A DNA stretch of 64,000 bases from Thermohalobaculum sp039026375 (GCA_039026375.1 JBCCML010000004.1:83466-147465), one strand, 5' to 3'; shown: positions 27,526-36,615, numbered from the stretch's first letter. The notes: a model not told the origin generated them from the letters alone. Numbers and translations are program-made.

Positions 27526-29724
27526 TTAGAACCTGAAGCCAAGGTTTAGCGTTCCCGCATACTGGCCCTGTTCAGCCATCCCAAAGCCCAGGATCAATGG
27601 CCCAAATGGCGTCTGGACACCGGCGAAAATAGACCCAGCGACAAAGCCACCGTCATTGCCGATCTGATCCCAGTCGGAGAAGGCGCCGCCAAACTCCAGG
27701 CTAGCGCCTGCAAACGCTTCTTTTCCGAAAGGATGCTCAAATCCAAATCGGCGATAGTAACGCAAGCCCACCAAGGCGGTGACATTGCCCAACAATTCGT
27801 TCTGCGACAGACCAGAGAGATTTTGGAACCCCCCAATGAATTCAGGGTCAAACCCTTGCGGATCCAGCTCACCGGCAGCCCGCAAAAAAGCGGAAACTGT
27901 ATTCTGACCAATCGAGTATGCGCCCAGCGCGTCGAATTCAATGCTGCTCGGGCTATCCTGATCAACGACGTCATATTCATAGATCGCCGCGACTTGAATA
28001 CCACTTCGCGGAAGGTCTGGGTCATCCAGCGTATCGAAATCAAAAAGAAGCGTCAGCGGCACCTGATCTTCGACCAACCTGCCGGTTGTGGCGCCAGGTA
28101 CGATGCCAGATCGGATATCAACCGTCTGATGCAAAAAGCCGGCGCCAACGCCGATACGGCCCCAGTCAGCAGGGGTCCAAAAGAACTCAAGGCCTAAGAA
28201 CGTCTGTTCAACCGCGATCTCTGAGAGTGGATTGTCCAGCTCTTGGAATACGGTACCGCTGGTGTTCAGATACGCGCCCGTGGCGCGCAAGTGCAGGGTT
28301 TGGTCCAGATCCAGTGGTTGCTCGAACCGGACCTGCGCCGCATCGACAGCACCAAATGACAAGTCCAAGTCAACTCTTCCGCCAAGCGCGTTCAGCTGAG
28401 TGATCGATCCCCCAACAGCAATCGTGAAGCTTCCATCGTCGCCAAATGTGTCGTTCAGCGCGATACCCAACCGCGGTCGGGCCAACCCATCGTTACGCTG
28501 AGTCGCCTCAACGACAAGAACATCATCTCCATCCACCCGCCGATATCGATACACAACGTTCTCAAACAGATCCAAGCCATAGACCCGGCTGATGGCGGTC
28601 TCGATATCGCGCCCCGTGACGGTGCCACGTTCCGGCAAGCCTAACCGGCGACGGATGACTTCCGGGTCCAACGCCCCATCGTACTCGACCACGATCCGAT
28701 CATAGCTGATCGGCGCATTACGAATGTCGCCGACCGGGGTCCAGACCGCTGGCATTGCCCGCCCGGCTGCCAATGCGGTCAGGCGGGGCTGCGCTTGCTC
28801 GACGGTCTTCGCACCTTCAACGATGGTTGCCGGGGCATCCGCAAAGTCCAGCATGCCGACAGCGCCCACGTCAGGAACCAGCAAGACGTCCTCAGTCCCC
28901 AAAGTCGCAAGCAAATCCCTGGTACGTGCGTGGATGAAGATCGACAGTGTCTGACCCAGTGAAGCCGCAAACGAACCAAGCTCGGCTGCGTCTTTCTCGG
29001 CCGGGGGGATCGAGGACACAATCACAATGTCCGCACCCATATCGCGCGCAACATCAATGGGCAGGTTGTTCGACACACCGCCATCCACCAGCAACTTCCC
29101 ATCGATCATAACGGGCGGGAAAAGGGCTGGGATGGACATGGACGCGCGCAGTGCTTCCACCAGTGGACCCTTGTTCAAGACAACTGGCCTGCCCGTTGCA
29201 AGATCCGTCGCGACCGCCCGGAACGGAATTGGCAGATCGTCAAAGTCTCCGATCTGGTTCACGGGGTATGTCAGCTGCGCCAAAATAGCTGTGAGCTTGA
29301 TGCCGTCTACAAGGCCAGCGTCAACCTGAACGCCACCAGCGCCGATCCCGATAGGTAAGTCAGCTTGGACTGATAGGGGTTCCAACCGACTGTCACGCCG
29401 CAACGGGTGCTGCAGACGACGATCAGAGGAGTCGTTCAAAATGCTACCCCAATCGATCTCCAGCGCGACACGCTCCAGATCATCGGGTGTGTAACCTGCT
29501 GCATACAGCCCACCAATGATGGCACCCATGCTGGTGCCGGTGACAACGTCCGGCCTGATCCCCAAACGCTCGAGCTCTCGGATCACGCCAACATGGGCGA
29601 CACCAGCAGCGCCACCGCCACCCAGCACCAGACCGATGCGCGGTCGATCTGCCATCGCAGACGTTGCCAACGCTCCCGTCAGAAGAAGAATGCTAAGGAA
29701 CACGAATTGAATTGGTCGCTGCAT
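27526..29724 (-). CDS. patatin-like phospholipase with POTRA and outer-membrane barrel
   Basis: A 732-residue type Vd autotransporter-like protein. The signal peptide ends at about residue 25 (LATSAMA). The patatin domain (about 28-300) has the oxyanion loop LVLGGGGAAG, the nucleophile Ser65 in GTSMG and the catalytic Asp in VDGGVSNN (about 215). A POTRA-like domain (about 335-405: VVEYDGALDPEVIRRRLG through YRYRRVDGDD) precedes a BamA/TamA-like 16-strand barrel ending LNLGFRF with C-terminal Phe. This matches the PlpD/RssA-like class, in which the lipase is presented at or released from the cell surface. It may share a transcript with the GT-C gene behind it. Confidence 0.9.
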   Translation of the reverse strand: MQRPIQFVFLSILLLTGALATSAMADRPRIGLVLGGGGAAGVAHVGVIRELERLGIRPDVVTGTSMGAIIGGLYAAGYTPDDLERVALEIDWGSILNDSSDRRLQHPLRRDSRLEPLSVQADLPIGIGAGGVQVDAGLVDGIKLTAILAQLTYPVNQIGDFDDLPIPFRAVATDLATGRPVVLNKGPLVEALRASMSIPALFPPVMIDGKLLVDGGVSNNLPIDVARDMGADIVIVSSIPPAEKDAAELGSFAASLGQTLSIFIHARTRDLLATLGTEDVLLVPDVGAVGMLDFADAPATIVEGAKTVEQAQPRLTALAAGRAMPAVWTPVGDIRNAPISYDRIVVEYDGALDPEVIRRRLGLPERGTVTGRDIETAISRVYGLDLFENVVYRYRRVDGDDVLVVEATQRNDGLARPRLGIALNDTFGDDGSFTIAVGGSITQLNALGGRVDLDLSFGAVDAAQVRFEQPLDLDQTLHLRATGAYLNTSGTVFQELDNPLSEIAVEQTFLGLEFFWTPADWGRIGVGAGFLHQTVDIRSGIVPGATTGRLVEDQVPLTLLFDFDTLDDPDLPRSGIQVAAIYEYDVVDQDSPSSIEFDALGAYSIGQNTVSAFLRAAGELDPQGFDPEFIGGFQNLSGLSQNELLGNVTALVGLRYYRRFGFEHPFGKEAFAGASLEFGGAFSDWDQIGNDGGFVAGSIFAGVQTPFGPLILGFGMAEQGQYAGTLNLGFRF

Positions 29725-29941
29725 ATCGCTTGCCCATTGAGTTGCTGAGCAAGGCTTCCAAACGCAAACTTGGATCCGAACCCAGCCATGCCTGGCAACG
29801 CCGCTGGCGCGCCGTCAAACGCGTATCGACTTCGACTATTCGATACACCGGCAAGGCGAGCAAGGCCGATTGACAACAACCAGCCAGTCTAATGCCCGGA
29901 CCACTGCGTTCCAGCGGACCGTCTATTCATCTTCAAGTGGG
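29725..29941. other. upstream region of the phospholipase gene, chromosomal side of attL
   Basis: This presumably holds the phospholipase promoter. I find no gene in it. A 66-codon open frame on the minus strand overlaps the gene start and looks like chance. Confidence 0.3.
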
Positions 29942-29996
29942 GAAATCATTGGTCGGAGTGGCAGGATTTGAACCTGCGGCCCTTGCCTCCCGAAGA
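29942..29996. repeat. attL: direct repeat of the tRNA-Pro 3' region
   Basis: 55 bp identical to 40168-40222 except at 29983 (t instead of c). It includes 8 bp beyond the tRNA 3' end and then 47 bp of tRNA-Pro(CGG) sequence, stopping in the anticodon stem. It marks the left end of the island inserted at the tRNA 3' end. Confidence 0.88.
29950..29996 (-). pseudogene. 3' fragment of tRNA-Pro(CGG)
   Basis: Complementary-strand nucleotides 31-77 of the tRNA, including the anticodon loop, T-arm, acceptor 3' strand and CCA. The 5' half is missing, so it cannot make tRNA. The intact copy is at 40176-40252. Confidence 0.88.
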
Positions 29997-30309
29997 AGTT
30001 AGCGAGCCAGTATTTTCAACACGTTAGGCGGGGCTTCGTCTCTATTGGCCAGTGGTTAGCGAGATATATGAAGTTAATATCAAGCGGTTAGCGGACTTCG
30101 TGATTCTGGAGACAAAACCGAGACAACGGGTCGTTTGGAACGCTCAGGAGTTTCAGCCCGTGACGAGATCATCATTCTTTAGCCGTGTCTCTCCTTTAGG
30201 TTTAGACGAATTACTGCTTCTTCTCGGTGCCTGAGAGTGTTCGAAGGCGTCTGAACTATACTTCGAAATTTGTCGATACAGCATACAACCTGACCTCCAC
30301 TCTGACGGA
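29997..30309. other. non-coding left end of the island
   Basis: AT-richer than its surroundings. It holds three GTTAGCG copies (29998, 30055, 30087) and the GAGACAA pair at 30109-30126. A 60-codon open frame at 30052-30234 resembles no known protein and is probably chance. No integrase remnant is recognisable. Confidence 0.5.
30109..30126. repeat. left arm-type site, paired GAGACAA
   Basis: Two GAGACAA heptamers 11 bp apart (GAGACAAAACCGAGACAA), matching 40122-40139 at 17 of 18 positions in the same orientation. It lies 113 bp inside attL. Position and pairing suggest arm-type binding sites for a tyrosine recombinase or excisionase; this is inference. Confidence 0.55.
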
Positions 30310-31965
30310 TTAGGGTTCGGGCTGAAATGCATCCGAAGAGAAACCTAGCAACTTTGCGCGACGCAGCGTAATCACTGGATAATCCTCGTCTAACAGATAG
30401 CGGTCCAAGCTAAATCCCGGTTCAGTTTCCTTCAGCACATCAGCATGTTTGCGAGCCCGCGCTGGCATACCGCAGTGCAGCCCAAGGGCGACAAGTTGCC
30501 GCCTTGGCGCAAGAAACTCTGGGCACAGAATCGATGCTCGTTCGCCTGCAGAAAAGGCCTCTTTATGATGCCCCAAAGATATGCAGATTAGGCAGTGATA
30601 GAGGTCCCAGAGATGACGCAGGCTGTCATTTCCGATAGCATCCTGGCAAGATTTTGAAAGTTCATAGGCAGTCTGCACATCGCCGCAAAATGCCTTCGCC
30701 ATCGCACGGGTTTGGCGTGCAAAAACACTCCTTGGGTTCAATGCCAAAGCGCGGTTTGTAAGCCCTTCGGCGTCCTCAATGTCATCAAAAAGCAAAAGCC
30801 TTGTTAGCCCGGCAAGCGCCAGCGTGAGCGAGTTGTCGGTGGTACACTCAAGTGCGTGTCGAAGCTCCTGATCCGTCTCTTCCAGATATTCTGATTGATT
30901 TCCATCCAGTCGATCCACCACTTGAGCCATACGAATGAACCCGCGCCAAGCCTGGTGTAAACCATCCTCCTGTGCATCAAAGGCCATCCCCAAGAGCTTA
31001 TGTGCCTCTTGGAGGTCATCTGTCTTGAAGGTTCTCATCTTCTCCAGTGCATCTGCGTTCAGACTTGCAGCGATAGATTCCGGTCGGTCCGGCGATAGCA
31101 TTCTAGGCAGACGTGTCACGCTAGCTGCCGCCGCCTCGTGCCCAAAGTTGGTAACTAGCTCGTCTGAAAACGCCGCCGCCATGTCGCCTGAAACTGTTCG
31201 CAGCCCAGAGTAGAGGATGCGCCCGGAAGCCAGATGAACTACATCGACGACTAACGCCCAATCCGAACCAGAGCGAACGACTTCACACCGAACCTTCAAG
31301 GTATCGTCGCCTCGTATTGCAGACAGTCGATGTGCACCGTCAATGCGCCAGGCACTGAGTCGCTCTTCGATATTTTGACCGATCTGCTGCGATACGACTC
31401 GACTAACTAGGCGAGATCCGTCGCTTGCCTGGCCTATCGCCTCGCACGCAATTCGTAGCTTTGCGTATCCTGGTGCCGAGGGAGGCCACGTGCCCGCAGC
31501 GCGCTCAGCGCTGACGGGCGTCTGGTCAACAACCGAAGGCCGCGACCTCCATTGCTGCCTTAGGTCACGCAACCAATCCTCGAAGGCCTCATCGCGTATT
31601 TCGATACCTTCCAAGAGATCTCGTCCCGCTTCCTCGAAGCTTACCGGATGGTCGAAATCGACCTGGATCCGCTCCGGCTGCAACCAGACGTCGAACCGAT
31701 CGGCGCCGACTAGATCGCGCTGCTGGCCAAATGCGGTCCGGATTTCGACCAGTGTTTGACGCAGGCTGCCGCTTGCCTGCTTCTCGCCGCGGTCGCTCCA
31801 AAGGCAGCCTTCAAGCCAGCGCCGAGATCGCTTTCGATCTTTCGTCGTGACCAGCAACGCAAGCAAGCCGCGAGCTTTGGCGCCCCTTGGGGTGATGTCC
31901 TCCCCGTCCTCACGTTGGACATTAAAGGACCCAACCAGCTGGAATCTGGCTTCTACTGTACTCAT
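30310..31965 (-). CDS. SARP-like transcriptional regulator with winged helix and TPR-like repeats
   Basis: A 551-residue cytosolic protein. The N-terminal winged helix (about 5-105) of OmpR/SARP type includes ITPRGAKARGLLALLV and the SGSLRQTLVEIR recognition region. A short acidic linker (LLEGIEIRDEAFEDWLRDL, about 125) is followed by a TolB-like alpha/beta part (about 180-270) and TPR-like helices to the C-terminus. An AGGGAGGGAGG tract precedes the ATG at 31965; the open frame upstream to 32088 lacks such support. It is divergent from the PAP2 gene across about 175 bp containing TTGACGC-type heptamers. As the only regulator in the island it probably controls both divergent promoters there. 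Confidence 0.78.
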   Translation of the reverse strand: MSTVEARFQLVGSFNVQREDGEDITPRGAKARGLLALLVTTKDRKRSRRWLEGCLWSDRGEKQASGSLRQTLVEIRTAFGQQRDLVGADRFDVWLQPERIQVDFDHPVSFEEAGRDLLEGIEIRDEAFEDWLRDLRQQWRSRPSVVDQTPVSAERAAGTWPPSAPGYAKLRIACEAIGQASDGSRLVSRVVSQQIGQNIEERLSAWRIDGAHRLSAIRGDDTLKVRCEVVRSGSDWALVVDVVHLASGRILYSGLRTVSGDMAAAFSDELVTNFGHEAAAASVTRLPRMLSPDRPESIAASLNADALEKMRTFKTDDLQEAHKLLGMAFDAQEDGLHQAWRGFIRMAQVVDRLDGNQSEYLEETDQELRHALECTTDNSLTLALAGLTRLLLFDDIEDAEGLTNRALALNPRSVFARQTRAMAKAFCGDVQTAYELSKSCQDAIGNDSLRHLWDLYHCLICISLGHHKEAFSAGERASILCPEFLAPRRQLVALGLHCGMPARARKHADVLKETEPGFSLDRYLLDEDYPVITLRRAKLLGFSSDAFQPEP

Positions 31966-32030
31966 GTGCCCTCCCTCCCTACGAGATGGCAACGAAAAGA
32001 GGGCATAAGATACCCACAGTGACAAGGGTT

Positions 32031-32048
32031 GCGTCAAAACATCGTTAA
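32031..32048 (-). promoter_or_regulatory. TTAACGA/TTGACGC repeat between regulator and PAP2 gene
   Basis: On the minus strand TTAACGA is followed 11 bp later by TTGACGC, which also looks like a -35 box with TATCTT 19 bp downstream toward the regulator gene. The same heptamer pair with the same spacing occurs at 35512-35529. It could be a SARP operator, a -35 element, or both. Confidence 0.4.
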
Positions 32049-32139
32049 ATACGACAACAGTTTTTCTGATTGATTGACTGCAGCACAATATCTCGGAAAC
32101 ATCCCTACATTGCGAAAGCTGGGAAGAGGTATTGGAACG

Positions 32140-33282
32140 ATGACACTTAATGCGGGGAAGGCCGGTAAAGCTGGAAAGGCAGGTAAAGCCGGAAAAGCGG
32201 GCAAAGCTGGCAAGGCCGGTATCGACAGCTTCGACGACACGCCTTCTGATCTAGGCTATGCGTTGATGACCTCAGCGGATGGAGCCCGCCGGTATTGGGA
32301 TATTCCTGGTCAGGATCCGAACTCCGTTCCCGAAAATTTGGAAATTTCGAAAATTTGGCCGCAGTTCGCAAGGCTCGCGGACATCCCACGCCAAATCACG
32401 CTGGATGATATTGTCCTGCGCTTGATCAAGGTCAAAAAGCCCGTGAATGGCGGCAACAGGGAGCTCGAAGCCAAAGTCCGCGCTGCCTCGGTGCCAAATA
32501 CTTCGATCGTGAAGCTTAAGCGGCCTACCGACAATGCGAGAATTGCAGAGAAGCAACTCGAATACGTCCGGGCGGCGAGCGATCTACGGGCCGACAGGTT
32601 GGAAGAGATAATCATTCAGCAGGACGACATCATTTCGTTCTTTGGCTCGGCAGCGTTTCTCGATGATGTCCGGACCGAATGGACGCTAGAACTGTTGCGC
32701 GCGATGGTCCGGCTGGGCGGTTACGCTGCCATGCCACTGAAGCTGCACTTCAATGTCCCGCGCCCGTTAGAGTTTGCGCCGCAGGCAATGCCGGTCATTC
32801 AAACACCAACTCACGCGAGTTGGCCGAGCGGGCATGCAACAGAAGCCTTCCTGATCGCGACCGTGCTGACTGCGCTTGTTCGCTATGCAGATTGGAAACC
32901 GGGCGATGCACCATTCCGCGCCGCCGTCTACTTGGACGACCCAAGGAATTTCGTACCTTTACCTTTCAGGATTGCCGAGCGTATTGCGCACAATCGCGAA
33001 GTCGCAGGCGTTCACTATCCGATCGACAGTTTCGCAGGTGGAGTGCTGGGGATCGGGTTGGGTGAACTGGTCGTGAATTACGCTGCGGGCAAGGAACAAA
33101 CGAGAAGGTATACATTCGAGGCCGATGGCTATGTTGAAGACCCGTTCGATCTGGCCAAACTCTCTGGATACTTGACCGGAGGCAGCACCACGCTTGTTGA
33201 CTTCGACAGTGGCGATCGCAATCAGATCCTGATCCAGTTATTCGACAAGGCGCGGAGAGAGTTCACCCACGTCGCGACGTAG
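32140..33282 (+). CDS. PAP2/vanadium-haloperoxidase-fold protein with Gly-Lys-Ala repeat N-terminus
   Basis: A 380-residue protein. Residues 6-27 are seven tandem Gly-Lys-Ala units. The helical core carries the full PAP2/haloperoxidase signature: K201-x6-R208-P, PSGH at 229-232, and R286-x5-H292-x3-D296. These residues bind phosphate or vanadate, so the enzyme is either an acid phosphatase or a vanadium-dependent haloperoxidase. No TM helices or signal peptide are seen, which favours the soluble haloperoxidase-like branch. The ATG at 32140 follows GAAGAGG at about 10 bp; a TTG at 32074 lacks a ribosome site. It is divergent from the regulator and convergent with the subtilase. Confidence 0.8.
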   Translation: MTLNAGKAGKAGKAGKAGKAGKAGKAGIDSFDDTPSDLGYALMTSADGARRYWDIPGQDPNSVPENLEISKIWPQFARLADIPRQITLDDIVLRLIKVKKPVNGGNRELEAKVRAASVPNTSIVKLKRPTDNARIAEKQLEYVRAASDLRADRLEEIIIQQDDIISFFGSAAFLDDVRTEWTLELLRAMVRLGGYAAMPLKLHFNVPRPLEFAPQAMPVIQTPTHASWPSGHATEAFLIATVLTALVRYADWKPGDAPFRAAVYLDDPRNFVPLPFRIAERIAHNREVAGVHYPIDSFAGGVLGIGLGELVVNYAAGKEQTRRYTFEADGYVEDPFDLAKLSGYLTGGSTTLVDFDSGDRNQILIQLFDKARREFTHVAT

Positions 33283-33322
33283 TGGAGCTTGGCCGAGCCA
33301 ATGGGCTCGGCCATCCCTTGCC

Positions 33323-35431
33323 TCACCCGCGAATTGCCGAATTCGTTGTGACTACTTGGTCTCCCAGCCGGTCGCTAAAGTCGTCGAATTCGATGTAGTC
33401 CGGGTCCTCGCCCAGCGCCGCTTTAGCCAGATATCTGGTGTAGGTCGCAGATGCAGTGCTGGTTCCATAGAACCGCGCCGTGGTCCCAGTTTCGGTGCCG
33501 CCGGCCAGCACACCTGGCATGGCCGGACTGAGTTCGCTGACCGCGCTTGCATCCGGATGTTCGCCGCTCCAGCACGCTCCCTGTGAGCTATAGCGCGCGG
33601 GTTCGATGTCGGGCTCGTTCGCATTCGGCCCTTCGCGGACCAGCGCGCCGCCGATGGTGAAAATCTTGACGTACGGGTCTGCGTTATCCGGAAAGGTTGT
33701 ATATGCGCTGTTCGTACCTTTGTGGGTCAGGGGGCCGTTGGGTCCGAATTCAGTATAGTCCCAGGCCTCCCGGTCCCACTCGTAGGCATGTGCATCGTCC
33801 AGATAGGCTTGGCGCCCCGCAAGTCGGTAACCGGGCGCACTGTCATCGCGCTGGACCTGCACCGTGACGTCGAACTCCACCTCACCGTCCTTTGTGATTT
33901 CGATCGCCCAGCGGCCTGGTGGGACCAGCAACTCGTCACTATCCACCGGCCTGGTTGGCGCGAATGCGATACAATAATAGGGGCGCTCGGGAGGAGCGTT
34001 ATCGAAATACTTGCGCTCGCCAACATGATAGAGCCGCACGGTGGCCCTGTTGGTGCTGTCTGACAGGTGCAGCGTCTCGAATGCATTCGGGGCGACCTTG
34101 AGTGGGCTTGTGTATTTTCCATCCGGCGATCTCAACCCAATCTTCAAAGATCCGATCAGCTCACTAGAGTCGCTACCGTCTGTCGGAATTGGTCTGATCT
34201 CGACAAAGCTGGGGGTTGTGTCGTCAGGTTGGATTTGGAGGGCGAGCTTTATCGACTCATCCTTCTTCGGCTTGACGTTGGCAAGCAGCCGTGTCTCAAA
34301 ATCATTTCCGTAGGGCAGCACCACGACAAGCTCTATGCCGAAGTCACGTGCCCTCCGAATCTCGCGCGCGATTTGCTTTTCAAGAAACTTCTGCCCGTCC
34401 TTTGGGCCCGCATGGACACCGAGGCTGATGTTGACGATCAGCTTCATTGGATTGTCTGGGTTCGCATAGCGCCTATGCGCTGCGAAGATCATCCAGCGCA
34501 AGCCCTGCAATAAATGAGTTTCAAGCCGCACCCCTGACGTATCGTCCACGGACTGTGGCGGAAGTTGGACCCCAAGCAACCGCACCTTGCTTTGAAACTC
34601 GCCTCCGAGCTCCGAGCCATCTGTGCCCGCCGCCAAGTCCAAAATATGCGTCCCGTGACTGGCCGATTTCTCTACGCTATATTGCAGACCGTCGCCAAAT
34701 ATCTCTCGGTTCTTCCTGCGATAGACCTGCGTTTCGCCGTCTTTGTCAGATTCCCAAATTAGCTCATTGATCTTTCTCTTACTCAGAATTTTTCCCAGGG
34801 CCACACCCCCGCGTCCGGGTCGACCGGCAGCATTTACGAACTCCATATCATCGGGATCGTTGTCGTCGATGCCCAGTTCGCTTGGGGTACCGCCTTGGTC
34901 GGTGATCTTCGCGAGCGCTTGAAGCCAGATTGCATCGAACCGCGTTTCGTTATCCTCCGTGCGGAAACGTCGGTTCAGAAAGCCGATCCCATCATCGATA
35001 ACGCCAACGATGACTTTGGGCACATCGGCGTGATCGTGTGCGCTTTTCTCAAATTTTTGGGCGCGATCAACTTCATCAAATTTACTGCGGTCATTGAGAT
35101 CGACCTGCGCACCCACATGAAGAACTTGAATCCAGTCAGGAACGGAGTCTTCTCGGTCTGTGTTTCGATATATGAAAGCTCCTACCGTGTCTTGGTCGCC
35201 GTGAAAAGACTTCTCGAACTTATCGTATCTGAACCAATGCTGCCCGGCGTTATCAATCTTTTCGAAAAACTCTTTTGCGGGGAGCTTTGATGTTACGAAA
35301 AGCGGTTCCCAGACCAATTGTGCTGCAACAAGCGGCAATATCCGGGTCCGATCTTTTTCGAGCAAGTGTTCCGCCCAGTGCAGGTATCCGTTCCAGAAAT
35401 CTAGAGCACTAGTGCCATATCCGTGGGCCAT
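33323..35431 (-). CDS. S8 (subtilisin-like) serine peptidase with large internal insertion
   Basis: A 702-residue protein with no signal peptide, so probably cytosolic at synthesis. The subtilase residues are Asp146 (VGVIDDGIG), His259 (ASHGTHILDLAAG), the oxyanion Asn376 (VLPYGND) and Ser658 (YGTSTASA). Asn-to-Ser spacing is about 282 residues against about 66 in subtilisin: residues 385-640 form an inserted beta-rich region. The Ser motif GTSTA departs from the usual GTSMA-x-P and lacks the Pro. Residues 1-135 are a non-catalytic N-terminal domain. A GGAGGAAAA site precedes the ATG. It is divergent from the lipoprotein/protease operon and shares its regulatory gap. Confidence 0.85.
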   Translation of the reverse strand: MAHGYGTSALDFWNGYLHWAEHLLEKDRTRILPLVAAQLVWEPLFVTSKLPAKEFFEKIDNAGQHWFRYDKFEKSFHGDQDTVGAFIYRNTDREDSVPDWIQVLHVGAQVDLNDRSKFDEVDRAQKFEKSAHDHADVPKVIVGVIDDGIGFLNRRFRTEDNETRFDAIWLQALAKITDQGGTPSELGIDDNDPDDMEFVNAAGRPGRGGVALGKILSKRKINELIWESDKDGETQVYRRKNREIFGDGLQYSVEKSASHGTHILDLAAGTDGSELGGEFQSKVRLLGVQLPPQSVDDTSGVRLETHLLQGLRWMIFAAHRRYANPDNPMKLIVNISLGVHAGPKDGQKFLEKQIAREIRRARDFGIELVVVLPYGNDFETRLLANVKPKKDESIKLALQIQPDDTTPSFVEIRPIPTDGSDSSELIGSLKIGLRSPDGKYTSPLKVAPNAFETLHLSDSTNRATVRLYHVGERKYFDNAPPERPYYCIAFAPTRPVDSDELLVPPGRWAIEITKDGEVEFDVTVQVQRDDSAPGYRLAGRQAYLDDAHAYEWDREAWDYTEFGPNGPLTHKGTNSAYTTFPDNADPYVKIFTIGGALVREGPNANEPDIEPARYSSQGACWSGEHPDASAVSELSPAMPGVLAGGTETGTTARFYGTSTASATYTRYLAKAALGEDPDYIEFDDFSDRLGDQVVTTNSAIRG

Positions 35432-35511
35432 ATTTATTTTCCTCCAATGCCGCTTTCATCATGAGAAAATCAGCGAGCAATGCAATCTCTTCGGGCACCA
35501 CAGTCATTGAA

Positions 35512-35529
35512 TTGACGCAGTTTTGACGC
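35512..35529. promoter_or_regulatory. TTGACGC direct repeat between subtilase and lipoprotein operon
   Basis: TTGACGC occurs twice with starts 11 bp apart (TTGACGCAGTTTTGACGC), in the 242-bp gap between divergent genes. Heptamer direct repeats at 11-bp spacing are the known binding mode of SARP activators. The motif recurs in the other divergent gap of the island (32031-32048). Confidence 0.45.
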
Positions 35530-35673
35530 GGTCAAAAAATTGGAAGCGGTTTCTTTTTGCGCTGCTTTAACGCTGCAATGACGAGCGACTGACGGCGCCC
35601 ATCTACGTTCTCTCCTCGACGCCTGGCTGGCTGACCCGCCAGCCCGGTGTGTTATCGAAACGGAGGAGCAAAG

Positions 35674-36615
35674 ATGTTTCCAGCATTGAGTCAACAGAAG
35701 GCCGCGGCGATCTGCATGCCTGTGATCGTTGCCACCGTGCTCGGTGGGTGTGCAGCGCGCAGCGTTGAATCCACGCCTCTGATCCCGGGCCAGCAATTTC
35801 CAGCGCTATCCAGTAGCGCAGTGCAGACGTCTGGTCCCAAGAATTTGCCGATTCACGTGCCTTACGCTCTGCCCTCGGCGATGCTCGCGCTAACCGTCAG
35901 CTGGGCGGGTCCTGGGAAACCGCTCCAGATCAAACTGGCGGAACCGAAGACGTTTCCAGATCCGACCGCACGCTACATGCTGACGGCTCTGCCGAGCGCC
36001 TGGGCGAAGGATGACTTCACTCTGGTGGCGGAGGGCGGGCTGTTGAAGTCCGTGAATGCGGTTAACGAAGACAAGACTGCCGCTGTGGTCTCGAAGGTGA
36101 TCGAGCTGGCCGCACAAGCCGCCAAACTAACTGCCGGGCTGCGTACCAACAGGCCGCCATCAGTCCAACCATTTGATCTGAGCCTTCTGATCGACCCCTA
36201 TGATGCGCAATCGATCGCCAAAGCAAAGGCCGAGCTGACGCAAGTAGGTCTCGTGTTATCTGTTGGCGGACCAGGCGGCGCGGCGCTGGCCCCCAGGGAT
36301 CCGAATGCAGAAGTTTGCGACCACTCGCTCTGCTACCGCGTCAACTCAGCCGTGACCGTCAAGGTCGAGGACCGAAAGGGATGGTATGGTGGGCCGCTGA
36401 AGGAATTCCTCGTCGAGGTTCCGGACCAAAGCGGGACTTTCGGCGCTGATATTCATCGCGGCGCCTGCATCAAACGAACGACCAAACTGGAATTCACACA
36501 GGGCGTTCTGACTTCAGCGACGCTCAACAAACCCAGTGAAGTTGAAGCCTGCCTCAGCATCCCGCTCGATATTCTGAAAGCGGTGGTCGAGGTGCCCGGC
36601 GCGCTCTTCAAATAG
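35674..36615 (+). CDS. island lipoprotein of unknown function
   Basis: A 313-residue protein whose N-terminus (QQKAAAICMPVIVATVLGGC) is a lipoprotein signal with lipobox LGGC, Cys at about 26. The mature part contains four cysteines, including an AEVCDHSLCYRV pair near 230-240, and no domain I recognise. The ATG at 35674 has CGGAGGAG about 7 bp upstream; the track upstream to 35647 is less likely. It is the first gene of a unit followed by two trypsin-like protease genes (gaps of 68 and 75 bp). An envelope anchor or receptor for that system is possible, but this is only inference. Confidence 0.7.
   Translation: MFPALSQQKAAAICMPVIVATVLGGCAARSVESTPLIPGQQFPALSSSAVQTSGPKNLPIHVPYALPSAMLALTVSWAGPGKPLQIKLAEPKTFPDPTARYMLTALPSAWAKDDFTLVAEGGLLKSVNAVNEDKTAAVVSKVIELAAQAAKLTAGLRTNRPPSVQPFDLSLLIDPYDAQSIAKAKAELTQVGLVLSVGGPGGAALAPRDPNAEVCDHSLCYRVNSAVTVKVEDRKGWYGGPLKEFLVEVPDQSGTFGADIHRGACIKRTTKLEFTQGVLTSATLNKPSEVEACLSIPLDILKAVVEVPGALFK

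Noticed and set aside
30052..30234. 60-codon frame at the island left end as an integrase or excisionase remnant
   Set aside because: No recombinase or wHTH motif (no Arg-His-Arg-Tyr pattern) could be seen.
32151..32220. Short tandem repeats as a CRISPR or VNTR
   Set aside because: The units are 9-nt codon triplets for Gly-Lys-Ala inside a gene; there are no spacers.
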